A DNA stretch of 64,000 nucleotides from Umbribacter vaginalis (GTDB taxonomy: Bacteria; Actinomycetota; Coriobacteriia; Coriobacteriales; Eggerthellaceae). The notes under the pieces are model-generated. The model worked only from the letters and a program-made list of their open reading frames with translations. It was not told where the DNA came from and ran no database searches. Position 1 is the stretch's first letter, and each line of letters starts with the position of its first letter. The stretch is from contig KQ959685.1 in NCBI GenBank assembly GCA_001552935.1, positions 52,247 to 116,246 on the forward strand, read 5' to 3'. A program made the position numbers and the translations under genes. Shown here piece after piece: positions 8,860 to 17,741 of this stretch.

Positions 8860-9399
8860 TTATTGTTCGCTTGATTCGTCACGTTCAGCGCTGGTGTAGT
8901 GTTCTACATTTTGTGCAGGAGTGCATGTTGATTCTTCTGCGTTGCGAATTACCTGATCGGAAATGCGCTGACGTGCAGCTTCAATCTTTTCGCGCAGCTC
9001 GTCGTTTGCATCATCAAACGATGCAGGAGCACCCGTTACGCGCGATGTAACTGCGCTATATGCCTGCTGTCCTTTTTCGCGAGCAGTTTCAGCAAATTGC
9101 GCTCCCCGTTCACGAGCGTTCTCGGCAAACTGCTGCCCCCGTTCACGAGCGGTTTCTGCAAACTTCTGACCTTTTTCAGACATATCATGAAGCAGGCTGT
9201 CACCACGAGAAACTGCCGTTTGAAATGCATCATGCACGCCCGCAGGAGCTGATGATGTCCAATCTTTCGCTTCTCCCCATACAGCATTTACTTTTTCGCA
9301 CACCAATTCGCGCGATTCTTTACCAGTGCGAGGCGCATACAGCAAAGCAATTGCACCGCCCACTAAACCACCGAGGATAAATGCTCCCAGCTTTTTCAT
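8860..9399 (-). CDS. YtxH-family protein with 11-residue repeats
   Basis: Small envelope/stress-type protein of 179 residues. The N-terminus has one membrane segment followed by LLYAPRTGKESRE, the YtxH signature. From about residue 78 there are consecutive 11-residue units of the form GQQFAETARER (four copies, the last diverged), as in LEA or apolipoprotein-like amphipathic helices. Related Bacillus genes are stress-induced; that is family knowledge, not shown here. AAGGAGG precedes the ATG. The repeats are also visible in DNA as near-identical 33-base units (about 9070-9180). Confidence 0.82.
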   Translation of the reverse strand: MKKLGAFILGGLVGGAIALLYAPRTGKESRELVCEKVNAVWGEAKDWTSSAPAGVHDAFQTAVSRGDSLLHDMSEKGQKFAETARERGQQFAENARERGAQFAETAREKGQQAYSAVTSRVTGAPASFDDANDELREKIEAARQRISDQVIRNAEESTCTPAQNVEHYTSAERDESSEQ

Positions 9400-9618
9400 G
9401 GTGTCCTCCTTCTTGTGTGTACATTTGTATTACTTTATTATACCTGTGATAAGCACACGCTACGCTACCATCATATGAAACTTGCAAAAATGTAAGATTG
9501 GCGGCACCCATGAAGGAACCCCATAGAGGAAGCCCCCAAGAATCAGGCAGGAATCAGGCTTGCTTTAATGCTGCCGGCGCTTGCTATGAATACTATCGTA
9601 TGTGCTATGAATGCTGCC

Positions 9619-10038
9619 TTACGAACATTGTTTCAAAACTTTATTCAAGAATGCCGTTTGTGTGCGCAAAGCCCGTAACAATACAAGGTCATCGTAAAAC
9701 ATAACACGAATAAGCGCGCTCGTGTGTTCATCGTTATTCCATGTGGTACACCCTACAAGGCGCAATGCTGATGAGGCACAATACGCATACGCGCATTGTA
9801 AAAGTTGTTCGTGAATAATGAGATGCTCGAGTACGTGAGGCACCGATGTTCCTTGAATAACCTGTCCAAATACGCGCGCACCCCCGCTAAAACAAGCATG
9901 ATTGGCAAGCTGAGGATATTGCTGCAAAATATACTGCGCACACGCAGACGATACCGTTTTTGGAAACGCATTACCTATACTTACACAAATATGGGCTTCA
10001 CGCGGAAAAATATCAATACTGTTAATACGCAATGCCAT
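9619..10038 (-). CDS. Small protein resembling the N-terminal domain of cyanophycin synthetase
   Basis: 139 residues. The pattern HACFSGG, then IQGTSVPHVLEHLIIHEQ (about 61-78), then TTWNN, then VMFYDDLVLLRALR resembles the N-terminal domain of cyanophycin synthetases (H-C-x-G, GTWxGHVxEHxxxELQ, a V-x-Y-x-D-E type strand). No ATP-grasp or Mur-ligase part is present, so it cannot make cyanophycin alone. The HVLEH string also superficially resembles an HxxEH zinc motif, but the context fits the first idea better. It is the last gene of the serS operon, three bases after the previous stop, with AAAGAG before the ATG. Function unknown; homology is my reading and needs a profile search. Confidence 0.5.
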   Translation of the reverse strand: MALRINSIDIFPREAHICVSIGNAFPKTVSSACAQYILQQYPQLANHACFSGGARVFGQVIQGTSVPHVLEHLIIHEQLLQCAYAYCASSALRLVGCTTWNNDEHTSALIRVMFYDDLVLLRALRTQTAFLNKVLKQCS

Positions 10039-10041
10039 GCG

Positions 10042-11523
10042 TTACTCTTTCGGCGCAGGTACGTGAATAGGCCGCTCGAACACGCTTACTGGTGCTTTTT
10101 TCTGGCTGATAATATCGTCCATAATATCAGGATGCAGCATATCATCAATATCGTCGCGCAATGTTGATACCGGCGAAAACGTTGCACCATCTAAAATAAC
10201 AAGCTGCGTGCGATTGTGCCTGAACATATAGCGTCCGCTTCCTTGAAATTTCCCAAATGAGAATGTGAGTGTTTTAGCAACTGGATCAATCTTATAATCG
10301 TACGGTAACTTCTTGGTAAGCAAGATTTTATCGTTAGTAAAGAAAACGGATACTGATGAGCCTTGTACCACCCATTCACCCTGAATATCTTGAACATCGT
10401 TGAATCGCCACCAACGATTCCATGCAAATATACCGCTGATAAGCGTAACAAGAACCAGCACCACAAGCGAACCTGTGATAATAAACCGAGCGCCATGGAG
10501 CGTGTCGTTTGCTCGTGGGCGCACGTTTGAGCGCGCGTGTGAACGGCTAGCTGCATGCGAGCGTGTGGACAATCGCGAAGTTGTACGCGAGTGCACGGAT
10601 GTGTGCGAGTTAGTACGTAGGTGCGATGTACGTGCTGGTTGGGTTTGGGCTGCTGGTGCAGACCCCTCAGCTGATTGCATTGCTCGCGTTGCACGACTTC
10701 TATAGTTTGTGCGCGCTGATGACGCTTCTGTTTGCTGTGCTGATGCCAATCGCGCTGCAAAACGCACCTGCTCGGTTGTGTTATGTGAACGGTGTACGTA
10801 TGCATTCGCTGTTGCATGCACAGCATGACGCACAGCCTGTGATGAAGTATTATCACGTGCAGCATCGCCTTTCACCAGCGAAAACTGAGGCATGTGCGGT
10901 TTAATATCCTGAGGTGCAGAGAATGCAGAATGCTCACTATTCTGCTGCGCAGCCACGGGTGCGGTGGGTTTACTGTTGTGCGGAACAGCGGTGGGTGTGG
11001 CATGCTTACTCTCTTGAGACACAGATGGCGCATGCGCCGTATCGGTACGCGTATCAATACGCGGCACTCTCGAGCTATCAAGCTTGCGTAAGTTTGCTGT
11101 TTCGTGCTGCAAACTACTAATGGACTCGCTCCAATGTTCGCTGCGTGCACTACGCTCATACGGAATAGAAGCTTGCTTTACAGCGTGTTCTTGCTGAATA
11201 CGTTCATGTATTGCAGAATGTGCAGAATCGGCATGCTCATCAGCAAAAATTGCAGGAACACGTGGTAGCGCACCGGTAGTAGAAACACGACAAACAGCAG
11301 GTACGCCAGCCAAACGCGATGCATCAGGCACAGTATCAGCACGCGACACATCGGGAACGGGAGGCTGCACAACAGGAATATCGTTCTGTATGTCATGAAA
11401 CACTCGTGCATGCTTCATACGAACAGCAGGCACAGTGCATGGTATTTCGAAAGCTTCGTTATCGTGCGCATCCGAACTAAACGATCCACTGGTATGTCGC
11501 GGTGCCGTCACGCTAACAAACAC
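10042..11523 (-). CDS. Single-pass membrane protein with long disordered N-terminus, unknown function
   Basis: 493 residues, not recognised. Residues 1-345 are low in complexity, rich in Ala, Ser, His, Arg and Thr, probably disordered and cytoplasmic. A single membrane segment (about 350-370, FIITGSLVVLVLVTLISGIF) is followed by a compact 110-residue beta-rich domain beginning WWRFNDVQDIQGEWVVQG, which looks like a small lipocalin-type barrel outside the cell. It ends in VFERPIHVPAPKE. It starts two bases after the serS stop with GTG; a second GTG four codons later has a better AGAGGTG site. Coupling to serS is clear, the reason is not. Confidence 0.6.
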   Translation of the reverse strand: MFVSVTAPRHTSGSFSSDAHDNEAFEIPCTVPAVRMKHARVFHDIQNDIPVVQPPVPDVSRADTVPDASRLAGVPAVCRVSTTGALPRVPAIFADEHADSAHSAIHERIQQEHAVKQASIPYERSARSEHWSESISSLQHETANLRKLDSSRVPRIDTRTDTAHAPSVSQESKHATPTAVPHNSKPTAPVAAQQNSEHSAFSAPQDIKPHMPQFSLVKGDAARDNTSSQAVRHAVHATANAYVHRSHNTTEQVRFAARLASAQQTEASSARTNYRSRATRAMQSAEGSAPAAQTQPARTSHLRTNSHTSVHSRTTSRLSTRSHAASRSHARSNVRPRANDTLHGARFIITGSLVVLVLVTLISGIFAWNRWWRFNDVQDIQGEWVVQGSSVSVFFTNDKILLTKKLPYDYKIDPVAKTLTFSFGKFQGSGRYMFRHNRTQLVILDGATFSPVSTLRDDIDDMLHPDIMDDIISQKKAPVSVFERPIHVPAPKE

Positions 11524-11525
11524 CT

Positions 11526-12803
11526 CTAAGCAGGTTCAATAACATCGGTACCCATATAAGGAACCAGCACATCAGGAACGCGAACAGAGCCGTCTTCCAT
11601 CTGATAGTTCTCCAAAATTGCAGCCATCGTGCGCCCAACTGCCAAGCCTGAACCATTCAGCGTATGCACTAAACGGGTGCCTTTGAACTGCTCGGGGTCG
11701 CGATAACGAATGTTCATGCGGCGCGCTTGAAAGTCTTCGCAATTCGAGCATGACGAAATTTCCTTGTAGCCGTTATACGAAGGCAAATACACTTCAACAT
11801 CATAAGTTTTTGCAGCTGAAAAGCCAATATCACCCGTGCAAAGCGTAATAACGCGATACGGTAAACCAAACAACTGCAAGATATTTTCTGCATCGTTTGT
11901 CATAAGCTCAAGCTCGTTATAGCTTTCCTCTGGTTTTGCATATTTGACCATTTCAACCTTGTCAAACTGATGAAGGCGAATAAGACCACGGGTATCACGA
12001 CCTGCGCTTCCTGCTTCTTCTCGGAAACACGGCGTAAACGCGCAATAGCGCAGTGGCAAATCGGCAGCTTCCAGAATTTCGCCTGCATGAATATTAGTTA
12101 ACTGCACTTCCGCCGTTGGAATAAGATACAAACCCTCACGCGTTTTAAACATGTCTTCTTCAAATTTTGGCAACTGACCTGTACCTGTCATGGTTTGCGC
12201 ATTTGCCATAGCAGGACACCACCACTCTTTATAACCGCGGGTGGTGTGCGTATCAGCCATAAAATTGATAATGGAACGCTCGAGGCGCGCTCCCAATCCA
12301 CCCAACAACACAAAGCGGCTTTCTGCCAGCTTTGCTCCGCGCTCAGAATCGAGAATACCCAGATTAGCACCCAAATCCCAATGCGCGAGCGGCTCAAAAT
12401 TAAATTCACGGGGTGTTCCCCAACGACGCACTTCTGGATTGTCGTTTTCATCTTTGCCAACAGGAGTTTCAGCACAAGGCATATTCGGCGTTTTCAACAA
12501 CAATTCATGCAAACGCGTATCTATTGCTTCACGCTTGGCAGAAATCTCTGAAAGTTGATCGTTAATAGCGCGAACATCCGCCTTTGCTTGCTCGGCTTCT
12601 TCCTGTTTACCTGCGGCAATAAGAGCGCCAATTTCCTTTGAACGTGCGTTACGCGATGCTTGAAGTGCTTCTTCTGATGAAATGCTTTCACGACGAGTAG
12701 CATCAAGGTCGGCAAATAACTGCGCGTCCCACTCAGCATTTCGGTTGTGCATAGCCTGCGCAACTTCTTCTTGATGGTCGCGGACAAAGCGTAAATCAAG
12801 CAT
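11526..12803 (-). CDS. serS: Serine--tRNA ligase
   Basis: Charges tRNA-Ser with serine in the cytoplasm. 425 residues, the usual bacterial length. An N-terminal coiled-coil arm (about 30-100) is followed by the class II core: motif 2 [20 protein letters not shown] (about 263-282) and motif 3 [20 protein letters not shown] (about 380-399). The serine-pocket string [16 protein letters not shown] is intact. I chose the ATG at 12803 ([10 protein letters not shown], the family start), preceded by GAGGAG at seven bases, over longer frames. It leads an operon with two downstream genes of unknown function. Confidence 0.95.
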   Translation of the reverse strand: MLDLRFVRDHQEEVAQAMHNRNAEWDAQLFADLDATRRESISSEEALQASRNARSKEIGALIAAGKQEEAEQAKADVRAINDQLSEISAKREAIDTRLHELLLKTPNMPCAETPVGKDENDNPEVRRWGTPREFNFEPLAHWDLGANLGILDSERGAKLAESRFVLLGGLGARLERSIINFMADTHTTRGYKEWWCPAMANAQTMTGTGQLPKFEEDMFKTREGLYLIPTAEVQLTNIHAGEILEAADLPLRYCAFTPCFREEAGSAGRDTRGLIRLHQFDKVEMVKYAKPEESYNELELMTNDAENILQLFGLPYRVITLCTGDIGFSAAKTYDVEVYLPSYNGYKEISSCSNCEDFQARRMNIRYRDPEQFKGTRLVHTLNGSGLAVGRTMAAILENYQMEDGSVRVPDVLVPYMGTDVIEPA

Positions 12804-13269
12804 AATAGCGCTCCTCAAACTCTTAGCGTTGATAAGCATAAAGGAATACATGTAGTGCAAGTATAGCGCAGTTTTTCTCCTTTCGGACGATGTCGTTGTA
12901 CCTTAAACGAAATGCACATGCTCAACGAGAACGGGTGTGTGCAGTGCTTGCAACGGTGCTGGCTTGCGGGCTTACGGGTGAGCGTGGCGGAGCGGGAACG
13001 CACGAGAGCAGCGCGGGCTGCTGCCTGAAGCGTTTGAAAAAGTGCTCACTGGCGGGAACGCACGAGAGTTGGCGCGGGCGTTGGCGCGATTGTGGGAACA
13101 GGAACACACGAGAACAGCTCTATACGTTCCCAAAAATTATGATAATATGCAATGTATCTCAGATTTTCATAAACTTTGTGCGTACTTGTTGCTGTGGCTT
13201 ACGTTCTCGCGGCGTGCGCGGTACTGGCAAACACGCAACACGAACAAACCTAAGGTCAAGGAGCTATCG
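12804..13269. other. Gap between serS and small membrane gene, with direct repeats
   Basis: GCGGGAACGCACGAGAG occurs exactly at 12992-13008 and 13052-13068 (60-base period), with a decayed third copy (GGAACACACGAGA) near 13103. A TATACT on the minus strand at 12860-12865 is a possible serS -10 box giving a leader of about 50 bases; its -35 box is poor. No gene was found in the repeat region. Confidence 0.45.
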
Positions 13270-13521
13270 ATGGATTTCGCTGCGATATATCACTTCTTAT
13301 TTGAGCAGTACGCAGGAATTGGCGTGCTTGTTGCAGCAGGACTTATTATCAGCATCGTTGCCGCTATGATTATGGAAGTGAAAACGCGCAAAACTTTCGT
13401 TGATCGCGGTGAAGAGCCCGAAAACGCCTGGGAAGCGAACAGCGATGCAAATGACGCTTCAAACGGTGCATCAAGCAGCACGTCAAACGGCACTTCTTCG
13501 TCAGATGAGGGCGCGAAATAA
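13270..13521 (+). CDS. Small single-pass membrane protein
   Basis: 83 residues, not assigned to a named family. A short N-terminal stretch is followed by one strong membrane segment (about 15-36, GIGVLVAAGLIISIVAAMIM), then VKTRKTFVDRGEEPENAW and a Ser/Asn/Thr-rich tail. The layout (helix out, acidic cytosolic tail) is seen in many small actinobacterial proteins. I chose the ATG at 13270 because AAGGAG lies at good spacing and the longer upstream frame runs through repeat DNA. A decayed antitoxin gene follows immediately. Confidence 0.65.
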   Translation: MDFAAIYHFLFEQYAGIGVLVAAGLIISIVAAMIMEVKTRKTFVDRGEEPENAWEANSDANDASNGASSSTSNGTSSSDEGAK

Positions 13522-13828
13522 CTTCGCGTAATATTCGTCCAGTTTCCGATGTAAGAAATACATTCCCAGAAGTAGAAGAAACGGTTCTAAACTCCAACAC
13601 ATCCGTATTTCTCACAAAAAACAATTATGGAGCTATGGCTCTCATGAGTGTCAAACAATACTCTATTCTAAACGACGATATCGAAAAAAACTTGATGAAG
13701 CGGATATTTATGCCGCAAGCACTTCTACGCGTCTTTCTAAGGCAGACGTCTTTGACAACGTTTTGCGCACTATCGCGGACGCACAAGCGCTTGAAACAGT
13801 GCCACCAGCAGCACCGAAAACGCAATAA
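13521..13828 (+). pseudogene. Phd/YefM-type antitoxin remnant, no start codon and a -1 frameshift
   Basis: Reading the frame that begins at 13521 gives NIRPVSDVRNTFPEVEE, a near-perfect start for a Phd/YefM antitoxin, then SVFLTKNNYGAMALMSVKQY. At an A7 run (13684-13690) the frame breaks. Moving to the -1 frame restores DEADIYAASTSTRLSKADV and ends at TAA 13826-13828. No ATG, GTG or TTG precedes the family start: an in-frame TGA lies at 13506-13508 and only ATA or ATT codons follow it. The 3' end overlaps the convergent kinase gene. No toxin gene lies nearby. Decay is the simplest reading; programmed frameshifting at A AAA AAC (13685-13691) is possible but less likely. Confidence 0.65.
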
Positions 13829-15938
13829 TTACCAGCAACTGTGACGGTATAAACAGGTTCGTGAAATTGCTGTTTACCCAGGTAGCACACGCGGCACTTA
13901 TAGCAAGCACGATTCCTGAGCCAAACGTTCCCACAACATCAACCAAGCGTTTATCCGCCATCGCGAACAGCGATTGCAACACGCACGCAAGCAGCAAGCC
14001 CGCAAGCAGAATGTATGTTTGCGCATTGCAGAGTAACTGCATAAGATTGCTTCCCACATCAAGAGCAAAAAAACTACCGTGACTGATAATGTCCCACGCA
14101 TACACGTTTTGTGCTCCGAGCGATGCAAAAATAAACAGCCATATGCATGAATATACCGAACTTATGAGCGCTTGCAGAGGTTTCAGCACACAGCCTGCAC
14201 CCAAAAACGCCAACGGAGCGCCGCCGAAAGCGCTTAATACAATAGCTGACGTGGTGAAATTCGTTGCTGCCGTACGATTTTTTCCCAATGATGAGTACCA
14301 CGCAAGCGTAAGCGCAACCAGTACAATACCAAGCCATGGCACGTTGCTTAAAATGAACGCAATTGAAAGTGCCATGAATCCCACAACGGCTCCCAAAGGC
14401 GGAAACACAGCGCCAAGAACGGCTCCGCACATTGCTGCAATCATAGGAAATGCAAAATACGGCACACTAAAAGCATAGGGAATGTTCATCGTTGCAAGAT
14501 ACAGTAAAAATGCGCTTCCACATGCACTTACGACGCGAGCGGCACACGACACCACGCGCGGAGAAATAAGCTTGTTCATAGCCTTGAGCCTTTCACGACA
14601 TCGAGAAAACGAAAACAGCCCATGCGGGGAACATGTCGCGCCACCAGCACCACCGGCACCACCAGCACCTCGTGAGCCGCGCGTGCCTACGCCCGCACTC
14701 CGAGCGCCTCTGCCTGATTGTGGCAATTCTTCCTGCAAACGGCGTTCATGAGCAGCTTGTTGCTGTTCAAGCAACAACGTATCATTTGCTTCTACACGCG
14801 CAGCGGCACGCTCAAGAATATCCCAACCAGCTGATTTTACGCCTTGCGCAACACCATATGCGCGCGAATGCGGCGCTGGCTGTTCCTGATTGCCCTTTTT
14901 TGAAAAGAAACCCGTAAGAAGCGACCATATATGCTTGTGACCTGCTCCATTATGTTTGCTTGATGTGCTCCCAGCACCAGCACCAGCGCCCTCATCGGCG
15001 CTACCATCAGCACCAACGCTATTCGCATGATCAAGCGCATGGCGTACGCACAACTCCAGATCTTCAGCACCGCAAGCCGCATCCCCTAAAAACCGATCCA
15101 TCTCTTCAGCAAAATCGTCAATGCTGGCATAGCGGTTGTCAGGGTTTGGATCAAGTGCATACAGCAATACATCGTCAATTTCGGGAGCAATCTCTTCCCA
15201 ACAGGCAGATGGTAAGGCAATACGCGCTGTTGAAAGGATATGTTGTGCTTCTTCTAACGTAGATGCTTTGAACGGATTTTCCTGCGCAATTAAGCAATAC
15301 GTCAAAGACGCCAGTGCCCATTCATCGGTTCGAACGTCCAAATGCTGGCGCGTAATTTGTTCGAGCGGCATATATCCAATAGTACCACCTGCGGTTTGCC
15401 CACGCCCCGCTGCATCCAACAAGGTTGCTAGACCAAAATCGGTTACTTTCACTTTTCCATCGGGCGTAATAAGAATGTTGTCGGGTTTAATATCTAAATG
15501 CAAGACCGATGCGCGATGCGCGACACTCAGCGCTGCAGCAATACCATCAAAAAGCGCCGTCAATGCATCGAGCGTAATATTGTGAGCATAACGCTCCATT
15601 AACTGCGTAAGCGTAATGCCTTCAATATATTCCATGATCAAATACGCATAGGAATCACAAATCGCTACATCATAAATAGTAACAATATGCTCGTCTTTAA
15701 GAAGAGCTGCTGTACGCGCTTCATCAATACCAGGAATATGCGAAAGCGCATGAAATTCTTGTGAAGCAGCATCATCAAGGGCAGAGCGCTGGGCGTCAAT
15801 ACTGGTAAGAAGAATTTTTTTGAGCGCAACTTTACGCTGAATGCGCGGATCCCACGCCAATAACACCTCGCCAAAACCGCCCGATCCAAGCGTAGCAAGA
15901 ACACGATACCGATTAAGAATGAGAGGTGCATCAGCCAC
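13770..15938 (-). CDS. Serine/threonine protein kinase with multi-pass membrane C-terminus
   Basis: 722 residues. An N-terminal Hanks-type kinase domain covers about 10-275: glycine loop LGSGGFGEV, VALKKI lysine, HLDIKPDN catalytic loop, TDFGLA, and GGTIGYMPLEQI as activation segment. All catalytic residues are present. A linker rich in Gly, Ala and Glu (about 295-460) has a GAGGAGGAGG stretch. The last 260 residues form roughly eight membrane helices in place of the PASTA domains of cell-wall kinases. GTG start with AAGGAG upstream. It likely senses something at the membrane and phosphorylates cytoplasmic proteins; targets are unknown. The gene is monocistronic in appearance. Confidence 0.87.
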   Translation of the reverse strand: MADAPLILNRYRVLATLGSGGFGEVLLAWDPRIQRKVALKKILLTSIDAQRSALDDAASQEFHALSHIPGIDEARTAALLKDEHIVTIYDVAICDSYAYLIMEYIEGITLTQLMERYAHNITLDALTALFDGIAAALSVAHRASVLHLDIKPDNILITPDGKVKVTDFGLATLLDAAGRGQTAGGTIGYMPLEQITRQHLDVRTDEWALASLTYCLIAQENPFKASTLEEAQHILSTARIALPSACWEEIAPEIDDVLLYALDPNPDNRYASIDDFAEEMDRFLGDAACGAEDLELCVRHALDHANSVGADGSADEGAGAGAGSTSSKHNGAGHKHIWSLLTGFFSKKGNQEQPAPHSRAYGVAQGVKSAGWDILERAAARVEANDTLLLEQQQAAHERRLQEELPQSGRGARSAGVGTRGSRGAGGAGGAGGATCSPHGLFSFSRCRERLKAMNKLISPRVVSCAARVVSACGSAFLLYLATMNIPYAFSVPYFAFPMIAAMCGAVLGAVFPPLGAVVGFMALSIAFILSNVPWLGIVLVALTLAWYSSLGKNRTAATNFTTSAIVLSAFGGAPLAFLGAGCVLKPLQALISSVYSCIWLFIFASLGAQNVYAWDIISHGSFFALDVGSNLMQLLCNAQTYILLAGLLLACVLQSLFAMADKRLVDVVGTFGSGIVLAISAACATWVNSNFTNLFIPSQLLVIIAFSVLLVALFQALVRPR

Positions 15939-16013
15939 AATAGCTCCTTACTTCTGAGCGTAAGCTGTGCGTGGAACGATACGTAGAAATGAAGCTAACG
16001 GCACCAAAAGCAA

Positions 16014-16100
16014 TGGTGCGGGTGAAAGGACTTGAACCTTCATGAAGTTGCCTTCATACGGACCTGAACCGTACGCGTCTGCCAATTTCGCCACACCCGC
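16014..16100 (-). tRNA. tRNA-Leu (anticodon CAG)
   Basis: 87 bases with encoded CCA. The acceptor stem GCGGGTG pairs with CACCCGC. The anticodon loop TTCAGGT gives CAG (reads CUG). The long variable arm TGAAG-GCAA-CTTCA is typical of class II tRNA-Leu. The T loop is TTCAAGT. Confidence 0.96.
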
Positions 16101-16596
16101 AAGTAATACCTATGTTGTGCGCACGTGATACCAGCGCAACAACGCGTTTGAATGATACCTGACATGAGCAAAAAACGCAAGCCGCTGTGTGATTATTGCC
16201 AGATTCGTTGAAGAAACTGTGCACGTGTTGTTCCTGCAAAAAAGAACTGCCACGAATGGCGCAACCGGTAGCGTGACTGATGAAGAACACCTGCGGGCTT
16301 AGGCGCGGGTGTGCATGCACGTTCTTGGTGCCAGCGTTCCCATTGGCACGCGCCACGCGCCGCTCACGTTCCCATTGGCTAGCCGCACGCGCCACGCGCC
16401 GCTTACGTTCCCATTCGCACACTATTCACATTCCCGATGCGCATCTACCAGCAATTTCAGCACAAAAAACTGCTTATTGTAATGAAACTGTAATATAAGG
16501 GTTATTATATGAATATTCGTGTGCGTATTTAAGCGCCTTTGCAACCGTTTAGGCGCACGCGCACGCCACCCATGCTTTTCAACGAAAGGAGCAGGT
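16101..16596. other. Gap upstream of the ABC importer with possible operator
   Basis: Besides the repeats at 16335-16417, an AT-rich stretch at 16470-16520 probably holds the promoter of the importer operon. It contains TAATA-TAAGGGT-TATTA (16491-16507), a 5-7-5 inverted repeat, and the palindrome GAATATTC just after it. These could be a metal-regulator site; no match to a known consensus was established. Confidence 0.35.
16335..16417. repeat. Direct repeats of CGTTCCCATTGG plus CACGCGCCACGCGCCGCT
   Basis: CGTTCCCATTGG occurs at 16335-16346 and 16367-16378, and as CGTTCCCATTCG at 16406-16417. Between copies lies CACGCGCCACGCGCCGCT, once preceded by a 7-base insertion, giving periods of 32 and 39 bases. 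No coding potential is evident. Confidence 0.7.
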
Positions 16597-17736
16597 ATGA
16601 CACACATAATTCGCAGGAAATTTCTTTTGGGAATAAGCGCGCTGTGCGTAGCGCTGCTAAGCGCATCACTGTTGGGAGGATGTGGATCGCCTGCTCAAAA
16701 AGCACCCGAGCCCGCCCAGAAAGAAAAGGCTGCTCAAACGCGCACCATTACCGACTCGTATGGCAGAAGCGTTACCATTCCCGCGCAAGTAAAAACAGCA
16801 GCAACCGTGGGATGTGCCGCGCGCTACGTCGTTTATGCAGGTGGCATGGATAAACTTGTTGCGTGCACTGAAAAAGAAAAGAAGCCCGGCCCAAACCGTC
16901 CGTATGCGATGGCGTACAAAGACAAGTTCGACAAGCTTCCCATAACCAGCAACGGCAATCATCGTATGGATACCGCTGTTGACACCGAAAAAATGCTTGG
17001 CTTGCACCCCGATGTTATTCTTTCAAGCCGCACGAAACCCGAATGCGACAAATTGCAAGAGCAGCTGAAAATACCTGTTGTAGGCGTTGATTCAAACAGC
17101 GAAATTTTTGGTGAAGGCGTTAGCAAGTCAATCACAATTGTGGGCGAGGTGCTGGGATGTTCCGAGCACGCTAAAAAAGTAACCACCGCAATTGCAAACT
17201 GGAAAGCCGATTTGGACAAACGCACGAAAGACATTCCCGATGCCGAACGTCCAAAAGCCTATGTTGGAGCAGTAAATTACCGAGGTGCAAAATCGATTAC
17301 GGGAACGTGTGCGCATTATCCCGTGTTTGAAGCAATTCATGCACGCAATGTTGCCGATGAGTCGGGTCAAAAGTCGGAATTTGACACCACGTTCGAGCAG
17401 ATTGGTACCTGGAACCCCGATGTTATGTTCCTTAACCAGGCGAACATGAACCTGATGCAGAAAGATTACAACGACCACAAGGCGTTTTTCGACAAGCTGA
17501 AAGTGTTCAAGGAAGGCAAAATTTACACGCAGCCTTTCTTTAACTTTAACGGCACGAATGTTGAAATGGCTATTTGCGATACGTTCTTCTGCGGAAAAGT
17601 GATGTATCCGAAGCAATTTGCCGACATGGATATGCCCAAGAAATACGACGAAATTTTTACGACGCTCTTAGGAAAAGCCTATTACGCCGACTTGAAGGCG
17701 CAGGGCTTCGACTTTACCACCATTACGTTTAAGTAG
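16597..17736 (+). CDS. ABC transporter substrate-binding lipoprotein (FecB/BtuF-like)
   Basis: 379 residues. The signal peptide ends in a lipobox (LLGGC at about 24-28), so the protein is anchored to the outer face of the membrane. The start of the mature domain, RTITDSYGRSVTIPAQV, is the classic opening of iron-siderophore/cobalamin/haem-type binding proteins, and the two-lobe pattern follows (GLHPDVILSS; WNPDVMFLN). The ligand cannot be named from sequence. I chose the ATG at 16597 for the AAGGAG site and signal peptide; the longer frame adds an unlikely Arg-rich stretch. The permease follows five bases later and the ATPase after it. Base use is richer in GC at third positions than the neighbours. 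Confidence 0.88.
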   Translation: MTHIIRRKFLLGISALCVALLSASLLGGCGSPAQKAPEPAQKEKAAQTRTITDSYGRSVTIPAQVKTAATVGCAARYVVYAGGMDKLVACTEKEKKPGPNRPYAMAYKDKFDKLPITSNGNHRMDTAVDTEKMLGLHPDVILSSRTKPECDKLQEQLKIPVVGVDSNSEIFGEGVSKSITIVGEVLGCSEHAKKVTTAIANWKADLDKRTKDIPDAERPKAYVGAVNYRGAKSITGTCAHYPVFEAIHARNVADESGQKSEFDTTFEQIGTWNPDVMFLNQANMNLMQKDYNDHKAFFDKLKVFKEGKIYTQPFFNFNGTNVEMAICDTFFCGKVMYPKQFADMDMPKKYDEIFTTLLGKAYYADLKAQGFDFTTITFK

Positions 17737-17741
17737 CGCGT

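Noticed and set aside
9619..10038. Zinc protease by HVLEH
   Set aside because: A lone HxxEH string without the second metal ligand region; the rest fits the cyanophycin-synthetase N-domain better.
10191..10865. 224-residue ORF inside the membrane-protein gene
   Set aside because: Shadow of the 493-residue gene in another frame; composition is that of frame-shifted His/Arg/Thr codons.
16335..16417. CRISPR-like spacing of CGTTCCCATTGG
   Set aside because: The DNA between copies is itself repeated, not unique spacers, and only three copies exist.
16491..16507. Fur or DtxR box before the importer operon
   Set aside because: The inverted repeat TAATA-N7-TATTA does not match either consensus; kept only as a possible operator in the gap entry.
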